A stretch of DNA of 64,000 bases from Ralstonia pickettii (GCF_016466415.2 NZ_CP066771.1:2294001-2358000), one strand, 5' to 3'; positions 39,239-48,642 are shown, numbered from the stretch's first letter. Notes: generated by a model not told the origin, from the sequence alone. Program-made: numbers and translations.

Positions 39239-40048
39239 TCAGGCGGCCAAGCTATGGGGATGCGCGTCAAGCGCGGGTTCGGATGCGGCCGCCGACGCCC
39301 GCACGGCCAACGCGTCGCCGATCATCAACAGGCTCGGATGCTCGGCGTTGATCCACTGCGCGGCGGCACCATCGGCCATCTGCTGCAGCGTGAAGCACGC
39401 CGAGCGCTGCTCGGGCGTGGTGGCAGCCTCGACCACCCAGGCGGGGGTGGACGGCGCGCGGCCACGGGCGATCAGGTCTGCTGCGATGGAGGCGGCCTGA
39501 TCACGGCCCATGTAGTAGACGAGCGAATCGGCCTGCGCTACGGGTTCCGGCACGGCGCCTTCGGGTTGCGGCGTGTCCGGGTCGGTCGCCTTGGCTTGCG
39601 TAACAAACGCGACGCTGCGGGCAACGCCGCGCTTGGTCAATGGCTGGCGAATGGCGGAGGCGGCTGCCAGCGCGGCCGTGATGCCCGGAACGATTTCGTA
39701 GTCGATGCCGGCTTGCTCGAGCGCCTGCAGTTCCTCGTCGGCACGGCCGAACAGCATCGGATCGCCACCCTTCAGGCGCACGACGCGCTGATATTTGGTG
39801 GCCAGATCGACGAGTTGGCGATTGATGAAGCGCTGCGCGGTCGAACGCTGGCCGCAGCGCTTGCCGACCGCAATCAGCAGGGCCCGCGGGCAGTACTGGA
39901 AGACCTCCGGCGAGACCAGTGCGTCATGCAGCACGACCTCGGCTTCGCCCAACAATCGTGCACCGCGCACCGTGATGAGGTCTGCGGCGCCGGGGCCCGC
40001 ACCAATCAGGCTCACGTGGCCAAGTGTTTTGGGGGTCTTCGCTTCCAT
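39239..40048 (-). CDS. cobA: Uroporphyrinogen-III C-methyltransferase
   Basis: The enzyme has 269 residues and methylates uroporphyrinogen III twice with SAM to precorrin-2. Family motifs are HVSLIGAGPGAADLITVRGA, VRLKGGDPMLFGRADEEL and VVPGITAALAAASA. It has only the methyltransferase domain and lacks the CysG oxidase/chelatase domain. CbiX at 38321 could supply chelation. The start at 40048 has AGGAA upstream. As the last gene of the cys operon it provides the siroheme precursor for CysI. Confidence 0.93.
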   Translation of the reverse strand: MEAKTPKTLGHVSLIGAGPGAADLITVRGARLLGEAEVVLHDALVSPEVFQYCPRALLIAVGKRCGQRSTAQRFINRQLVDLATKYQRVVRLKGGDPMLFGRADEELQALEQAGIDYEIVPGITAALAAASAIRQPLTKRGVARSVAFVTQAKATDPDTPQPEGAVPEPVAQADSLVYYMGRDQAASIAADLIARGRAPSTPAWVVEAATTPEQRSACFTLQQMADGAAAQWINAEHPSLLMIGDALAVRASAAASEPALDAHPHSLAA

Positions 40049-40104
40049 TGCCTGGATTCCTTTGCTTTTTCCTGCGGCGCGCAACTTAGCACGCGCCATC
40101 CACA

Positions 40105-41412
40105 TTAGGAAAATGCACGGATCATGCCAGCCGCCACCGTATGGTGCGTGGCTTCGTCCACCAGGATGAATGCGCCGGTGGCCGGGTTGTCGCCATATGC
40201 GTCGCAGACGATCGGCTTCTGCAGGCTGATGTTGACCGTACCGATATCGTTGAGCGCGATCTGCTTGCGGCCGGTTTCGTGCGATAGCGTATGCACGTCC
40301 AGCACGCGCTCCACATCCGACACGCGTGCGAACACGGTGGCCGTGGTGTGCTTGAGCACGTACTTGCGGGCCGGGTTCAGCTCGTGTTCGTCGAACCAGC
40401 ACAGGTCGGCGTGGAGCTTCTTGGCGGCGTTGGCGGCAGTCGTCGGGGCCGCGACGATGGTGTCGCCGCGCGAAATGTCCACATCGTCGGCCAGACGCAC
40501 GGTGATGGTCTCGCCGGGGCCGGCGGAATCGGCTGCGCCATTGGGCGTCAGCACTTCGGCCACGGTGGTCTCACGGTTGGCGGGCAGCACGCGTACGGCC
40601 TGACCGACGCGCACCGTGCCGGCTTCCACACGGCCCATGTAGCCGCGGAAGTCATCGGCTTGCGAGCCATCCTGACGTGCCACGAGCTGAACCGGGAAGC
40701 GCAGCGCATCGTCGCCAACCGGGGCGGTCTCTTCCACCTTCAGGTCTTCGAGCAATGCCAGCAGCGGTTCGCCCTGATACCACGGCATGGCTTCGGACGC
40801 GTGAACGATGTTGTCGCCGCGCAGCGCAGACACCGGCACGTAGCGCACGTCGCGCAGGCCCAGTTGCGTGGCCAGTGCATCGTAGGCGGTACGGATTTCG
40901 TTGAAACGCGCTTCGCTGTAGTCGACCAGGTCCATCTTGTTGATGGCCACGATCACGTGTTGCAGCTCCAGCAGCTTGACGATGGCCGAATGGCGCTTGG
41001 TCTGGGCCAGCAGCTCGGTCTTGCCGCCGACGGTCGCCACGCGCGTGGCGTCGATCAGGATGATGGCGGCATGCGCGGTCGAGGCGCCCGTCACCATGTT
41101 GCGCGTGTACTGCTCGTGGCCCGGCGTGTCGGCAATGATGAACTTGCGGCGCGCGGTCGAGAAATAGCGGTACGCCACGTCGATCGTGATGCCCTGCTCG
41201 CGCTCGGCTTCCAGGCCGTCGGTCAGCAGCGAGAAGTCGATCTGCTCGCCGGCGGTACGCTTGTTTTTCGCGTTGGCCAGCGCTTGCAGCTGGTCGGTCA
41301 GCACAGCCTTGCTGTCATACAGCAGGCGGCCGATCAGCGTGCTCTTGCCGTCGTCGACGGAACCGGCGGTGATGAAGCGCAGCAGGCCCTGGTGCGATGC
41401 TTGATTTGTCAT
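40105..41412 (-). CDS. cysN: Sulfate adenylyltransferase large (GTPase) subunit CysN
   Basis: The protein has 435 residues with an EF-Tu-like GTPase core: AGSVDDGKSTLIGRLLYDS (G1), ADTPGHEQYTRNM (G3) and INKMDLVDY (G4). With CysD it forms APS from ATP and sulfate, driven by GTP. There is no fused CysC kinase domain. It starts 2 bases after the cysD stop. Confidence 0.96.
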   Translation of the reverse strand: MTNQASHQGLLRFITAGSVDDGKSTLIGRLLYDSKAVLTDQLQALANAKNKRTAGEQIDFSLLTDGLEAEREQGITIDVAYRYFSTARRKFIIADTPGHEQYTRNMVTGASTAHAAIILIDATRVATVGGKTELLAQTKRHSAIVKLLELQHVIVAINKMDLVDYSEARFNEIRTAYDALATQLGLRDVRYVPVSALRGDNIVHASEAMPWYQGEPLLALLEDLKVEETAPVGDDALRFPVQLVARQDGSQADDFRGYMGRVEAGTVRVGQAVRVLPANRETTVAEVLTPNGAADSAGPGETITVRLADDVDISRGDTIVAAPTTAANAAKKLHADLCWFDEHELNPARKYVLKHTTATVFARVSDVERVLDVHTLSHETGRKQIALNDIGTVNISLQKPIVCDAYGDNPATGAFILVDEATHHTVAAGMIRAFS

Positions 41413-41414
41413 GA

Positions 41415-42365
41415 TCAGAAATACCCTTCCTTCTTGCGCTTTTCCATCGAGGCTTCGCTCGTCTGGTCGTCCATGCGCGTGGCGCCGCGTTCGGTGATTT
41501 CAGTCACGGCCGTTTCGGCGATGATCTCGGCCGGCGTTGCGGCCGTGCTCGCCACCGGGCACGTGCAGCTGATGTCGCCCACGGTGCGGAAGCGCACCGA
41601 CAGGACCTCGCTCACGTCCCCATCCGCCTTGGGCGTGATCGGCGTGACGGGCACCAGCAGGCCGTTCTTGCGCACCACTTCACGCTCGTGCGCGTAGTAG
41701 ATCGGCGGCAGGGCTAAGTTCTCGCGGGCGATGTACTGCCACACGTCGAGTTCCGTCCAGTTGGAGATCGGGAACACGCGCATCTGCTCGCCCTGCGCCA
41801 TGCGTGCGTTGTACAGGCTCCAGAGTTCCGGGCGCTGGGCCTTCGGATCCCACTGGCCGAATTCGTCGCGGAACGAGAAGATGCGTTCCTTCGCACGGGC
41901 CTTTTCTTCGTCGCGGCGGGCACCGCCCATCAGGGCGTCGAAGCCATGCGATTCGATCGTCTCCAGCAGCGTGACGGCCTGTGCGGCGTTGCGCGAATCG
42001 GTCTCTTTACGCAGGCGCACGGTGCCGCGCTTGATGGAATCCTCCACATGGCCCACCACCAGGCGAGCACCAAGCTTGGCGACCTGCTCGTCGCGGAAAG
42101 TGATCACTTCGGGGTAGTTGTGACCCGTGTCGATGTGCACCAGCGGGAACGGCAGCTCGATCTTGCGCTCGCCCAGGCGGAAGGCCTTGAGCGCCAGATG
42201 CAGCATGACGATCGAATCCTTGCCGCCCGAGAACAGCAGCGCCGGGTTGCGGCACTCGGCCACCACCTCGCGGATGATGTAAATCGACTCGGCTTCCAGC
42301 CAGTCGAGGTGCTCGTTCTGCACAGGCGTCAATGCCGTGCCGGGGATTTCGCTCATGACTCCCAT
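41415..42365 (-). CDS. cysD: Sulfate adenylyltransferase small subunit CysD
   Basis: The protein has 316 residues with the PP-loop-type site LLFSGGKDSIVMLHLALKAF, LVHIDTGHNYPEV and MGGARRDEEKARAKERIFSF. The C-terminal segment TVGDISCTCPVASTA is typical. Two starts are possible, 42365 (MGVMSEIP) and 42356 (MSEIP). Both have Shine-Dalgarno-like purines unusually close, so the choice is uncertain. Confidence 0.95.
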   Translation of the reverse strand: MGVMSEIPGTALTPVQNEHLDWLEAESIYIIREVVAECRNPALLFSGGKDSIVMLHLALKAFRLGERKIELPFPLVHIDTGHNYPEVITFRDEQVAKLGARLVVGHVEDSIKRGTVRLRKETDSRNAAQAVTLLETIESHGFDALMGGARRDEEKARAKERIFSFRDEFGQWDPKAQRPELWSLYNARMAQGEQMRVFPISNWTELDVWQYIARENLALPPIYYAHEREVVRKNGLLVPVTPITPKADGDVSEVLSVRFRTVGDISCTCPVASTAATPAEIIAETAVTEITERGATRMDDQTSEASMEKRKKEGYF

Positions 42366-42375
42366 GTTCCGTTCC

Positions 42376-43191
42376 TTAGCTCTTTTGCGACAGATTCGTC
42401 GCCGAATTTGTCACATGCAGACCGCATTCCTTGCTGTCGCGCGATTCCCACCACCAGCGGCCAGCGCGCACATCCTCACCAGCGCGCACCGCACGCGTAC
42501 AAGGCTCGCAGCCAATGCTGGGATAGCCCTTGTCGTGCAGCGCGTTGGTGGGCACGTTGTGCTGCTCGAGGTAAGCCCAGACGTCAGGCTCGGACCAGTC
42601 GAACAGCGGGTTGTACTTGGCGATGCCGCGGGCCTCGTCATCTTCGGCAAACGGCAGGTCGGCACGCGTGACCGCCTGTTCGCGGCGCTGGCCCGTGAGC
42701 CACGCGTCCGCGTCTTTCAACGCGCGATTCAGCGGCACCACCTTGCGGATGTTGCAGCACGCCTTGCGCAGTTCGATGCTGTCGTAAAACGCGTTGAGGC
42801 CGTGGTCGCGCACATAGGCTTCCACCGCGCGAGCGTCCGGCGCGTACTGCTCGATGGCGTAACCGTAATGCGTGCGAACACGATCGAGCATCTCCAGCGT
42901 TTCGGCGTGCAGACGGCCCGTCTGCAACGTGAAGATCGGCAGGTGCGCGCGCACGGCCTCCGGGCTGCGCAGAATCGCATCGGTCACGACCATGTCTTCT
43001 GCAGCGAGGCTGGTGGCGAACTTCGCCACGCCGTGCTTGGCAGCGATCTCAGCCAGGCGCTCGAACAGCGCGGCTTCCTTCGCCGCCAGGGCTTCGGCCG
43101 TGCCGGTGTAGGCCGGACGCGTCCAGAGCACCGGGCGACCGATTGCGGACACCGGCACTTCGGACAGGGCAGCCTCTTGGAACTCGCTCAT
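42376..43191 (-). CDS. cysH: Adenylyl-sulfate (APS) reductase, CysH family
   Basis: The enzyme has 271 residues. KACCNIRKV (about 151) and GCEPCTRA (about 239) supply the four cysteines that bind a [4Fe-4S] cluster in APS-type enzymes, and KECGLH near the C terminus holds the catalytic cysteine. E. coli-type PAPS reductases lack the first pair. No APS kinase gene is in the operon, so APS is probably reduced directly to sulfite with thioredoxin. The ATG overlaps the DUF934 stop (ATGA). Confidence 0.93.
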   Translation of the reverse strand: MSEFQEAALSEVPVSAIGRPVLWTRPAYTGTAEALAAKEAALFERLAEIAAKHGVAKFATSLAAEDMVVTDAILRSPEAVRAHLPIFTLQTGRLHAETLEMLDRVRTHYGYAIEQYAPDARAVEAYVRDHGLNAFYDSIELRKACCNIRKVVPLNRALKDADAWLTGQRREQAVTRADLPFAEDDEARGIAKYNPLFDWSEPDVWAYLEQHNVPTNALHDKGYPSIGCEPCTRAVRAGEDVRAGRWWWESRDSKECGLHVTNSATNLSQKS

Positions 43192-43736
43192 ACTGCGCTC
43201 GCCTCGGTAGCACGGTCGCGGCGGAACAACGGACGCGGCTCGTCGATGGCGCCCTGATAGTGGACGCTGATCTCGCCAAAGCCATTCAGCGCGTCGTCGA
43301 TGTTCTTGTCGGCACGCACGGCGTAAGCGTCGAAACCGCAACGGCGCATGAAGTCCAGTTGATCGCGCAGCACGTCGCCGATGGCACGCAACTCACGCGT
43401 GAAGCCCAGGCGCTGGCGCAGCAGGAACGCGGTGCTGTAGCCACGGCCATCACGGAAGACCGGGAAATCCACCGCCACCAGCGACAAGCTGGGCAGGTCT
43501 GCCTCCAGCGCGAACGGCTCGTCGTCCGGAGCAAGCCAGACGGCCAGTGTGCCGGCGCGGGCGCGGGCGAGCAGTGCGTCGCGGTGGGCTTCCCAATAGG
43601 GCAGCGGCACGATGGCGTGCGCGGCGGCGTCCACATCGGCTTGCGTCAGCTCACCACCTTCCGGGGTGCGCAGCACGGTCCATTCGTCAGCCACGATTTG
43701 CGGGGCACCGTTTTGCAGCTTGATGATCTTGCTCAT
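43188..43736 (-). CDS. DUF934 family protein of the sulfite-reduction operon
   Basis: The protein has 182 residues and is soluble. MSKIIKLQNGAPQIVADEW and the C-terminal half (LLRQRLGFTRELRAIGDVLRDQLDFM, CGFDAYAVR) match DUF934, which is regularly encoded between cysI and cysH. It may assist CysI, for example in electron supply, since no cysJ flavoprotein lies nearby. This is inferred from context only. Confidence 0.88.
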   Translation of the reverse strand: MSKIIKLQNGAPQIVADEWTVLRTPEGGELTQADVDAAAHAIVPLPYWEAHRDALLARARAGTLAVWLAPDDEPFALEADLPSLSLVAVDFPVFRDGRGYSTAFLLRQRLGFTRELRAIGDVLRDQLDFMRRCGFDAYAVRADKNIDDALNGFGEISVHYQGAIDEPRPLFRRDRATEASAV

Positions 43737-43754
43737 GTTCGTTTCCCTCGGCTT

Positions 43755-45416
43755 TCAGGCTTCTGCACGGGCGTAGACGCGTTCCTTGAACGGGGCCATG
43801 CCGATGCGGTGATAGGTGTCGATGAACAGCTCGTCTTCCGTGCGGTTCGCAACAAAGGTGTCGATGATGCGCTCGATCACGTCGGGCATTTCTTCGGCCT
43901 TGAACGACGGGCCGATGATCTTGCCGATCGCCGAATCGTTGCCCTGTGCGCCGCCCAGCGACACCTGGTACCACTCTTCTTCGTGCTTATCGACACCCAG
44001 GATGCCGATGTTGCCGACGTGGTGGTGACCGCACGAGTTGATGCAACCCGAGATGTTGAGCGACAGCTCGCCCAGGTCGTGCACGTAATCGAGATCGTCG
44101 AAGCGCGCCTGGATCGCCTGCGCGATGGGAATCGACTTGGCGTTGGCCAGCGAGCAGAAGTCACCGCCCGGGCAGGCAATGATGTCGGTCAGCAGGCCGA
44201 TGTTGGCGGTGGCCATGCCGTGCTCCTTTGCCAGCTGCCACAGCTCCAGCAGGTCGTGCTTCTTCACGTCCGGCAGGATCAGGTTCTGCTCGTGCGCGAC
44301 ACGCACCTCGCCAAAGCCGAAGCGCTCCGACCAATCCGCCACCAGCGCCATCTGCTCGGCCGTGGCATCGCCCGGCGGCAGCGCCGCGCCCGGCTTGAGC
44401 GACAGCGTGACCGCGGCATAGCCCGGCACACGGTGCGGATGCACGTTGCGGCTCACCCAGCGGGCGAACGCCTTGTTCTCCAGCAGCGCCTTTTCATAGC
44501 CGGCATCGGTATCGGCCAGCTTTTCATACGCAGGCGGCGCGAAGAACTGCGCCACGCGGTCGAACTCGGCCTGCGTGATGGTCGACGGGCCGTCCTTGAT
44601 GTGCTGCCACTCTTCTTCCACCTGGCGCGCAAATTCCTCAGCGCCGATAGCCTTCACGAGAATCTTGATACGCGCCTTGTACTTGTTGTCGCGACGGCCG
44701 TAGCGGTTGTACACGCGCACGGCGGCTTCGATGTACGACAGCATGTGCTGCCACGGCAGGTCTTCCTTGATGATCGCGCCCAGGATCGGGGTCCGGCCCA
44801 TGCCGCCGCCGGCCAGGATGCGCAGCAGCGTCTGCCCGTCCTTCTCATAGGCGTAGACGCCGATGTCATGCAGTTGCGTCACGGCGCGGTCGTCTCGCGA
44901 GGCCGACACCGCAATCTTGAACTTGCGCGGCAGGAACGCGAACTCCGGGATGAACGTCGACCATTGGCGCAGGATTTCCGCCAGCGGGCGCGCATCGATC
45001 ACCTCGTCCGGCGCCACACCGGCAAACTGGTCGGTCGTGATGTTGCGGATGCAGTTGCCCGAGGTCTGGATGGCGTGCATTTCGACCGAGGCGAGCTTGG
45101 CCAGGATGTCCGGCACCTGCTCCAGCTCGATCCAGTTGTACTGGATGTTCTGGCGCGTGCTGAAGTGGCCGTAGCCGCGGTCGTGCTCGGCGGCGATGTG
45201 GCTGAGCATGCGCAGTTGCTTGGCGCGCAGGTGGCCATACGGAATCGCCACGCGCAGCATGTAGGCGTGGCGCTGGTAGTACAGACCATTCTGCAGGCGC
45301 AGCGGCAGGAACTCTTCTTCGGTCAGTTCGCCCGCGATACGGCGGCGCACCTGGTCGCGGAACTGCGCAACGCGGTCGGCGACGAGGCGGTGATCGTAAG
45401 CGTCGTATTGGTACAT
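43755..45416 (-). CDS. cysI: Sulfite reductase hemoprotein subunit CysI
   Basis: The protein has 553 residues and is of the nitrite/sulfite reductase ferredoxin-like fold. Siroheme/4Fe-4S cysteines are in CPGGDFCSLAN (C-x5-C) and SGCINSCGHHHVGNIG (C-x3-C). It reduces sulfite to sulfide by six electrons. Since no CysJ is present, the donor is probably a ferredoxin or other protein. The 125 bases before its start (45417-45541) may hold a promoter of its own, including the AT-rich CATAACGAAACGCATT read towards cysI. Confidence 0.94.
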   Translation of the reverse strand: MYQYDAYDHRLVADRVAQFRDQVRRRIAGELTEEEFLPLRLQNGLYYQRHAYMLRVAIPYGHLRAKQLRMLSHIAAEHDRGYGHFSTRQNIQYNWIELEQVPDILAKLASVEMHAIQTSGNCIRNITTDQFAGVAPDEVIDARPLAEILRQWSTFIPEFAFLPRKFKIAVSASRDDRAVTQLHDIGVYAYEKDGQTLLRILAGGGMGRTPILGAIIKEDLPWQHMLSYIEAAVRVYNRYGRRDNKYKARIKILVKAIGAEEFARQVEEEWQHIKDGPSTITQAEFDRVAQFFAPPAYEKLADTDAGYEKALLENKAFARWVSRNVHPHRVPGYAAVTLSLKPGAALPPGDATAEQMALVADWSERFGFGEVRVAHEQNLILPDVKKHDLLELWQLAKEHGMATANIGLLTDIIACPGGDFCSLANAKSIPIAQAIQARFDDLDYVHDLGELSLNISGCINSCGHHHVGNIGILGVDKHEEEWYQVSLGGAQGNDSAIGKIIGPSFKAEEMPDVIERIIDTFVANRTEDELFIDTYHRIGMAPFKERVYARAEA

Positions 45417-45541
45417 GACTGTTCAGTCCAATCCGGCTGGGCCGGCGTGCGATTCAATTGGGGGAATGCGTTTCGTTATGGCGCTGCTGCCGATTCAACG
45501 ACAGCAGCCACAGTCAAGCAGGGCCGGCATGAAGTCATGCA

Positions 45542-46315
45542 TCACGACACCAGCTTGATGGCCGTGATCGTCAACGTGGCGGCAAGCGCGCCGCGCACCA
45601 GACGCTCCGGCAGATTCTTGGACAGGCGCGCGCCCAGCCAGATACCCGGGATGGAGCCCACCAGCAGCGACACCAGCAGGTTCCAGTCGATGGTGCCCAG
45701 GTACATGTGGCCCAGGCCCGCCACGGCGGTCAGCGGCACGGCATAGGCGATGTCGGTGCCGGCCACTTCGGCGCTCTTCAATTCGGGATACAGAATCAGG
45801 ATGAGCGTCGCACCCACGGCACCGGCACCGATGGACGACACCGTCACCAGCACGCCCAGCACCGCGCCAACGAGAACGGTGGCTGCGGCCAGCGCCGTGC
45901 CTTGCAGGCGATAGCGCGGGTTGCGGGCTAACCACCCCAGCACGCGCTGACGGAACAACAGCGAAATCACGGTCAGGATGACCGACACGCCAATCGTCAG
46001 GCGAATCACGTGCATCCATTCGGCGTCGAGGTTGCCGGCGCTCTTCAGCACGATCACGGTCACCAGCGCCGCCGGCAGGCTGCCCAGGCAGAGGCGCTTG
46101 ACGATGTCCCAGCGGATATGACCGTGGCTGCGATGCGCGATCGTGCCGACGCCCTTGGTCAGCGAGGCGAATGCCAGGTCCGTCCCCACTGCGGTCGCCG
46201 GCGAAAAGCCGAACATCAGCGTCAGCAGCGGCGTCATCAGCGAGCCACCGCCAACGCCCGTCAGGCCGACCAGGAGGCCGACCAGCAGACCGGAAATCGT
46301 ATAGGCAAGCGTCAT
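45542..46315 (-). CDS. TauE/SafE-family anion permease
   Basis: This membrane protein of 257 residues has about eight helices. The N-terminal repeat GLLVGLLVGLTGVGGGSLMT and FSPATAVGTDLAFA are TauE/SafE (DUF81) hallmarks, and GTDIAYAVPLTAVAGLGHM is the second half's counterpart. Members move sulfite, sulfate or sulfonates. As first gene before cysI and facing cysB, it may export sulfite or import a sulfur anion. The direction cannot be read from sequence. Confidence 0.9.
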   Translation of the reverse strand: MTLAYTISGLLVGLLVGLTGVGGGSLMTPLLTLMFGFSPATAVGTDLAFASLTKGVGTIAHRSHGHIRWDIVKRLCLGSLPAALVTVIVLKSAGNLDAEWMHVIRLTIGVSVILTVISLLFRQRVLGWLARNPRYRLQGTALAAATVLVGAVLGVLVTVSSIGAGAVGATLILILYPELKSAEVAGTDIAYAVPLTAVAGLGHMYLGTIDWNLLVSLLVGSIPGIWLGARLSKNLPERLVRGALAATLTITAIKLVS

Positions 46316-46381
46316 GGCGCAGGGACAGTGAGGGCGTGTTATCACGAAGTCCGAGCATCGTAATGAACTGGTCTCATATTC

Positions 46382-46424
46382 CAAACCAATAAAAAATTGT
46401 TTGTTTATATGGCGTCGGTTATAA
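46382..46424. promoter_or_regulatory. Candidate CysB site and cysB promoter
   Basis: CAAACCAAT (46382-46390) and ATTGTTTG (46396-46403) form an AT-rich inverted repeat with one bulged base. TTGTTT (46397-46402), a 16-base spacer and TTATAA (46419-46424) are a plausible cysB promoter. Towards the permease, TTGGAA and TACGAT (16-base spacer) occur on the minus strand near 46350-46380. Confidence 0.45.
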
Positions 46425-46469
46425 GTAGCGCTCAGTTCGCACTCGTTCTTCCTTATCGACCGCGCAGCC

Positions 46470-47411
46470 ATGAACCTCCACCAATTCCGCTTCGTGCGCG
46501 AAGCCGTGCGGCAGAAATTCAACCTGACAGAGGCCGCAAAAGCGCTCTATACATCACAGCCCGGTGTCTCCAAAGCCATCATCGAGCTGGAAGAGGAACT
46601 GGGCGTCGATATCTTCACCCGGCATGGCAAGCGCATCCGGGGTCTCACAGAGCCCGGACGCCGCATCCTCGCCTCCGTCGAGCGCGTGCTCGAAGAAGTT
46701 GAAACCCTCAAGCGTGTCGGCAAGGACTACGCCGCACAGGACCAGGGCAACTTCACCATCGCGACCACGCACACGCAGGCGCGCTACGCCCTGCCCAAGG
46801 CGATTGCCGAATTCACGCGCAAATATCCCAAGGTGCGCCTTTCCATTCAGCAGGGCACGCCCGCGCAGATCGCCGAGATGGTGCTGCACGACCAGGCCGA
46901 CATCGCCATCGCCACCGAAGGCATGTCGCACGTGAAGGATCTGATCTCGATCCCCGGCTACCAGTGGCAGCATGTGGTGGTGACGCCGCCTGACCACCCG
47001 CTTCTGTCGCGCCAGCACCTGACGCTGGACGACCTGAAGGGTTATCCGATCATCACGTACGACCACCACTTTGCCGGTCGGCCCAAAATCGACCACGCGT
47101 TCGAACTGCGCCAGATCAAGCCCGATATCGTGCTCGAAGCCATCGACGCGGACGTCATCAAGACCTACGTGGAAGTGGGCCTGGGCGTGGGCATCGTGGC
47201 CGGCGTGGCATTTGACGCCGAGCGCGATCGCAACCTGCGCGCCATTCCGGCCGGCCACCTGTTCGGCACCAACGTCACGCACCTGGGCGTCAAACAAGGC
47301 GCGTACCTGCGCGGCTTCGTCTACACCTTCATCGAACTGTTTGCGCCAACGCTGACGCGCAAGCTGGTCGAACAACTCATGTCGGGCGATCACGAAGCAT
47401 ACGAGCTGTGA
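46470..47411 (+). CDS. cysB: LysR-type regulator CysB/Cbl
   Basis: The protein has 313 residues. MNLHQFRFVREAVRQKFNLTEAAKALYTSQPGVSKAI is the CysB-type DNA-binding domain (quoted in family order, residues 1-37). ATTHTQARYALP and the effector-domain segment EADVIKTYVE-like (AIDADVIKTYVEVGLGVGI) are CysB features. It activates sulfate-assimilation genes, with acetylserine as the known inducer in enterics. It is divergent from the permease-cysI operon, which fits. Confidence 0.93.
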   Translation: MNLHQFRFVREAVRQKFNLTEAAKALYTSQPGVSKAIIELEEELGVDIFTRHGKRIRGLTEPGRRILASVERVLEEVETLKRVGKDYAAQDQGNFTIATTHTQARYALPKAIAEFTRKYPKVRLSIQQGTPAQIAEMVLHDQADIAIATEGMSHVKDLISIPGYQWQHVVVTPPDHPLLSRQHLTLDDLKGYPIITYDHHFAGRPKIDHAFELRQIKPDIVLEAIDADVIKTYVEVGLGVGIVAGVAFDAERDRNLRAIPAGHLFGTNVTHLGVKQGAYLRGFVYTFIELFAPTLTRKLVEQLMSGDHEAYEL

Positions 47412-47451
47412 TCCGCCCGCATTCGCAATGCCTGAACTTCCCGGAGACTTC

Positions 47452-48621
47452 ATGACGACCCGACGTCGCCTGCTGTGCGGCATGGCCCTCTTTGCCAGCG
47501 CTGCCGCACTTGCCCTGCCCGCCCGCGCCGACATGCGCGTGGGCGTGGTCCTGTCGACCACCGGCCCCGCCGCCGCCATCGGCATTCCCAGCAAGAACAC
47601 CGTGCAGATGTGGCCGGCGACCATCGGCGGTCAGCGCGCGCAGGTCATCGTGCTGGACGATGCCTCCGACCCGTCGATGGCGGTGCGCAACGTGCGCAAA
47701 CTGATCGCCGAAGACAAGGTAGACGTGATCGTCGGGCCGACGATCGTGCCGACGGCGCTGGCGTCGCTCGATGCCGTGGCCGAAGGGCAAACGCCAATGA
47801 TCACGCTGGCAGCATCTGCCTCCATCGTCGAGCCGCAGGACGCCAAGCGCCGCTGGGCCTTCAAGATGCCGCAGAACGATTCGCAGATGGCCACGCTCGT
47901 CACCCAGCACATGGCCGACAACGGCGTGCACACCGTCGGCTTCATCGGCTTTACCGATGCGTATGGCGAGAGCTGGTGGCGTGAATTCTCGAAGCTGGCC
48001 GACGTGCGCAAGCTGCGCGTGGTGGCCAACGAGCGCTTTGCGCGCACGGATACCAGCGTGACCGGCCAGATTCTCAAGCTGATGGCCGCCAAGCCCGACG
48101 CCATCCTGATTGCCGGGGCCGGCACCCCCGCCGCCCTGCCCCAACGCACGCTGGTGGAGCGCGGCTACAAGGGCCGTATTTACCAGACACACGGCATCGC
48201 CAGCACCGAATTCCTGAAGGTGGGTGGCAAGGACGTGGAAGGCACCTTCTTCCCGACCGGCCCCGTGGTCGTGGCGCGCGAGCTGCCGGCCAGCCATCCG
48301 GTGCGCAAGGTCGCAGTGGAATTTGCTGATCGCTACGAGGCCAAGTACGGCCCCAACACCGTCACGCAGTTCGCGGGAGACGCATGGGGCGCGTGGGAGT
48401 TGCTCGACAACGCCACGGCGCGGGCGCTCAAGACTGGCGCCCAGCCAGGCACCCCCGCGTTCCGGGCTGCCCTGCGCGACGCGCTGGAAACCACGCGCGA
48501 CCTGACCGTGCCCAACGGCGTGCTGAACCTGAATGCCCAGGATCACCAGGGCTTCGACCAACGTTCGCGCGTGATGGGCATCATCAAGAACGGCCGCTTC
48601 GCTTACGCCGGCCCGCGCTAA
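47452..48621 (+). CDS. LivK-type periplasmic substrate-binding protein
   Basis: The protein has 389 residues. The signal peptide (about 1-27, ending LPARAD) has MTTRRRLL at the start, and GGAGA lies upstream of 47452. The rest is a type I periplasmic-binding fold of the branched-chain amino-acid ABC class (MRVGVVLSTTGPAAAIGIPS, VDVIVGPTIVPTALASLDAV). No permease or ATPase is adjacent, so it is an orphan binding protein. The liv genes at the window end are 14 kb away. The ligand is unknown. Confidence 0.88.
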   Translation: MTTRRRLLCGMALFASAAALALPARADMRVGVVLSTTGPAAAIGIPSKNTVQMWPATIGGQRAQVIVLDDASDPSMAVRNVRKLIAEDKVDVIVGPTIVPTALASLDAVAEGQTPMITLAASASIVEPQDAKRRWAFKMPQNDSQMATLVTQHMADNGVHTVGFIGFTDAYGESWWREFSKLADVRKLRVVANERFARTDTSVTGQILKLMAAKPDAILIAGAGTPAALPQRTLVERGYKGRIYQTHGIASTEFLKVGGKDVEGTFFPTGPVVVARELPASHPVRKVAVEFADRYEAKYGPNTVTQFAGDAWGAWELLDNATARALKTGAQPGTPAFRAALRDALETTRDLTVPNGVLNLNAQDHQGFDQRSRVMGIIKNGRFAYAGPR

Positions 48622-48642
48622 GTCAACACGCAGAGATTCGCC

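Noticed and set aside
43143-45746. 867-codon open frame on the plus strand
   Set aside because: Runs antisense across DUF934 and cysI, both clearly real. It has no motif of its own.
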